A DNA stretch of 64,000 bases, from assembly GCF_002954705.1 (NCBI RefSeq), contig NZ_MSCO01000002.1, forward strand, positions 1,230,956 through 1,294,955. The letters run 5' to 3'. The notes under the pieces were generated by a model. It did not search any database. It was given only the letters and a program-made list of their open reading frames with translations, and had not been told where the DNA came from. Of the stretch, positions 62,979 to 64,000 are shown in pieces; positions within the stretch are counted from its first letter, which is position 1, and every line of letters begins with the position of its first letter. The position numbers and the translations under genes were made by a program. The DNA is from Aliivibrio sifiae (GTDB lineage: Bacteria > Pseudomonadota > Gammaproteobacteria > Enterobacterales > Vibrionaceae).

Positions 62979-64000
62979 ATGAGTATTTTTCGCTTTCCAC
63001 CACTAGTATGGCTTGGGATCGGGATTTTAATTATCAGTCTAGGGATCAGACAATCATTCGGCATCTTCATGATGCCAATTTCAGACCATTTCCAAACAGG
63101 TCGTGAATTTTTTAGCTTTGCTATCGCACTACAAAACCTTTTATTTGGCATTTTTCAACCCTTTGTTGGTATGGCATCAGATAAGTGGGGCTCTAAACGC
63201 ATTATCATGTTAGGTGCTGTCGCTTATGCATTGGGGCTTGTTCTTACGTCAATAGCGACTGAACCAAGCATGTTATATTTATCTCTTGGCGCATTAGTCG
63301 GCTTTGGTTTAAGTGCCACAAGTTATGTGATTATTTTAGGTGCTGTCGCTAAAGTCGTTCCTGCTGAACACGCAGCAAAAGCTTTTGGTTTAACAACCGC
63401 AGCGGGCTCTTTTGGTATGTTTGCTGTTATTCCTGGTACTCAAACCTTAATGCATGATTTTAACTGGCAATTTGCATTACAAATATTCGCCATGCTATGT
63501 ACGCTTATTATTACTTTTGCTCTGTTTATGAAAACAGCAAAACCGTCTTCTCAACAATCAGTTGTAGAGGATACTCAAACACTAAGCGAAGCGTTAAAAG
63601 AAGCGTTTACTAACAAAAGCTACTGGTTAATCCACGCAGGATTCTTTGTATGTGGCTTTCATGTGATGTTCATTGCTACGCATTTACCTAGTTACTTAGC
63701 TGATAAGGATCTGCCCGCTTCAAGTGCGGCAATGGCATTAGCTTATGTAGGTATTTTCAATATCTTTGGTTCCTATTTCTGGGGTGTAATGGGCGATAAG
63801 TACAGCAAGCGACACGTAATGTCTGCTCTGTATTTTGTCCGTACTATTGTGATTGGTGCATTTGTAACGCTACCAGTTACTGAACACACAGCGGCTATCT
63901 TTGGTGGCGCAATTGGCTTCTGTTGGTTAGGTACAGTGCCATTAACATCTGGCTTAGTTCGTCAGATCTTTGGTGCTCGTTACCTATCAACTCTGTATGG
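62979..64000 (+). CDS. MFS transporter, N-terminal part
   Basis: The gene runs off the window end, with 340 complete codons visible. ATG at 62979 is preceded by AAGAGC. The sequence has eight or more hydrophobic helices and the MFS loop-2/3 motif GMASDKWGSKRI between helices 2 and 3, plus VMGDKYSKRHV in the second half, as in the monocarboxylate/oxalate-formate and cyanate permease type (SLGIRQSFGIFMMPISDHF). The substrate is unknown. It follows the histidine-rich small gene closely, so transport of a metal-linked or organic anion substrate may be involved; that is inference. Confidence 0.85.
   Translation, partial: MSIFRFPPLVWLGIGILIISLGIRQSFGIFMMPISDHFQTGREFFSFAIALQNLLFGIFQPFVGMASDKWGSKRIIMLGAVAYALGLVLTSIATEPSMLYLSLGALVGFGLSATSYVIILGAVAKVVPAEHAAKAFGLTTAAGSFGMFAVIPGTQTLMHDFNWQFALQIFAMLCTLIITFALFMKTAKPSSQQSVVEDTQTLSEALKEAFTNKSYWLIHAGFFVCGFHVMFIATHLPSYLADKDLPASSAAMALAYVGIFNIFGSYFWGVMGDKYSKRHVMSALYFVRTIVIGAFVTLPVTEHTAAIFGGAIGFCWLGTVPLTSGLVRQIFGARYLSTLY

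Noticed and set aside
1-64000. tRNA, rRNA, CRISPR arrays, intact insertion sequences or prophage genes
   Set aside because: None could be recognised on either strand by reading; covariance and profile searches would be needed to exclude small RNAs.

Overview
The window reads as a low-GC gammaproteobacterial chromosome segment, most probably from the Vibrionaceae and specifically the Aliivibrio (Vibrio) fischeri group. The clues are a FRase I-type flavin reductase, an H-NOX gene followed by a hybrid histidine kinase, MSHA-type pilus genes, several LysR regulators and POT peptide transporters. I see no rRNA, tRNA, CRISPR array, intact transposase or phage structural module. The gene mix (transporters, catabolic enzymes, regulators, duplicated and decaying genes) is typical of an accessory-rich second chromosome; this placement is inference.

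Layout. 1-7.1 kb: the end of a DASS anion symporter, conserved hypotheticals, an alpha/beta hydrolase, a SAM methyltransferase, an HNH endonuclease, a GC-richer hairpin-rich patch with a broken small gene, a CPBP protease and a periplasmic rhodanese. 7.2-10.6 kb: two POT peptide transporters, one DtpA-like and one atypical YjdL-like. 10.8-15.3 kb: a decaying type VI secretion auxiliary locus, with a PAAR-like effector split by a frameshift, a putative membrane immunity protein, and a second copy in which the toxin segment has been deleted at a 7-bp microhomology. 15.5-22.2 kb: an Old Yellow Enzyme, a VOC protein, the proVWX osmoprotectant importer, a FRase I-like nitroreductase and the tail of a second Old Yellow Enzyme. 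22.2-26.2 kb: a LysR regulator, a shortened MerR gene, a 3-methyladenine glycosylase, a chemoreceptor-tail remnant, a MITE-like element and several tiny genes.

26.3-30.8 kb is the most unusual part: a very AT-rich minus-strand operon of two JmjC/cupin-4 oxygenases, an MFS exporter and a TylF-like O-methyltransferase. It is preceded by a 25-residue ORF with its own ribosome binding site and an intrinsic terminator straight after it. The arrangement is what a ribosomally made, post-translationally modified peptide (RiPP) cluster would look like, though a regulatory leader peptide is the main alternative.

31-47.9 kb: an alkylsulfatase, LysR regulators, a GH2 beta-mannosidase, a purine permease with a possible PurR operator, an M3 peptidase, a lipoprotein lipase, a TetR gene and a metallo-beta-lactamase-fold gene divided by a 24-bp perfect palindrome, and a gamma-glutamyltransferase. 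48.2-56 kb: an mshCDOPQ-type minor pilin block with no pilus machinery in view, preceded by a decayed tandem copy of mshC and mshD. 56-64 kb: an M14 peptidase with a third POT-type transporter, the hnoK/hnoX nitric oxide sensing pair, a DUF924 protein, small membrane and lipoprotein genes, and an MFS transporter cut by the window end.

The metabolic theme is uptake and breakdown of peptides and sugars (POT carriers, M3 and M14 peptidases, gamma-glutamyltransferase, beta-mannosidase) plus stress adaptation (proVWX, H-NOX, oxidoreductases). The recurrent genomic theme is duplication followed by decay.
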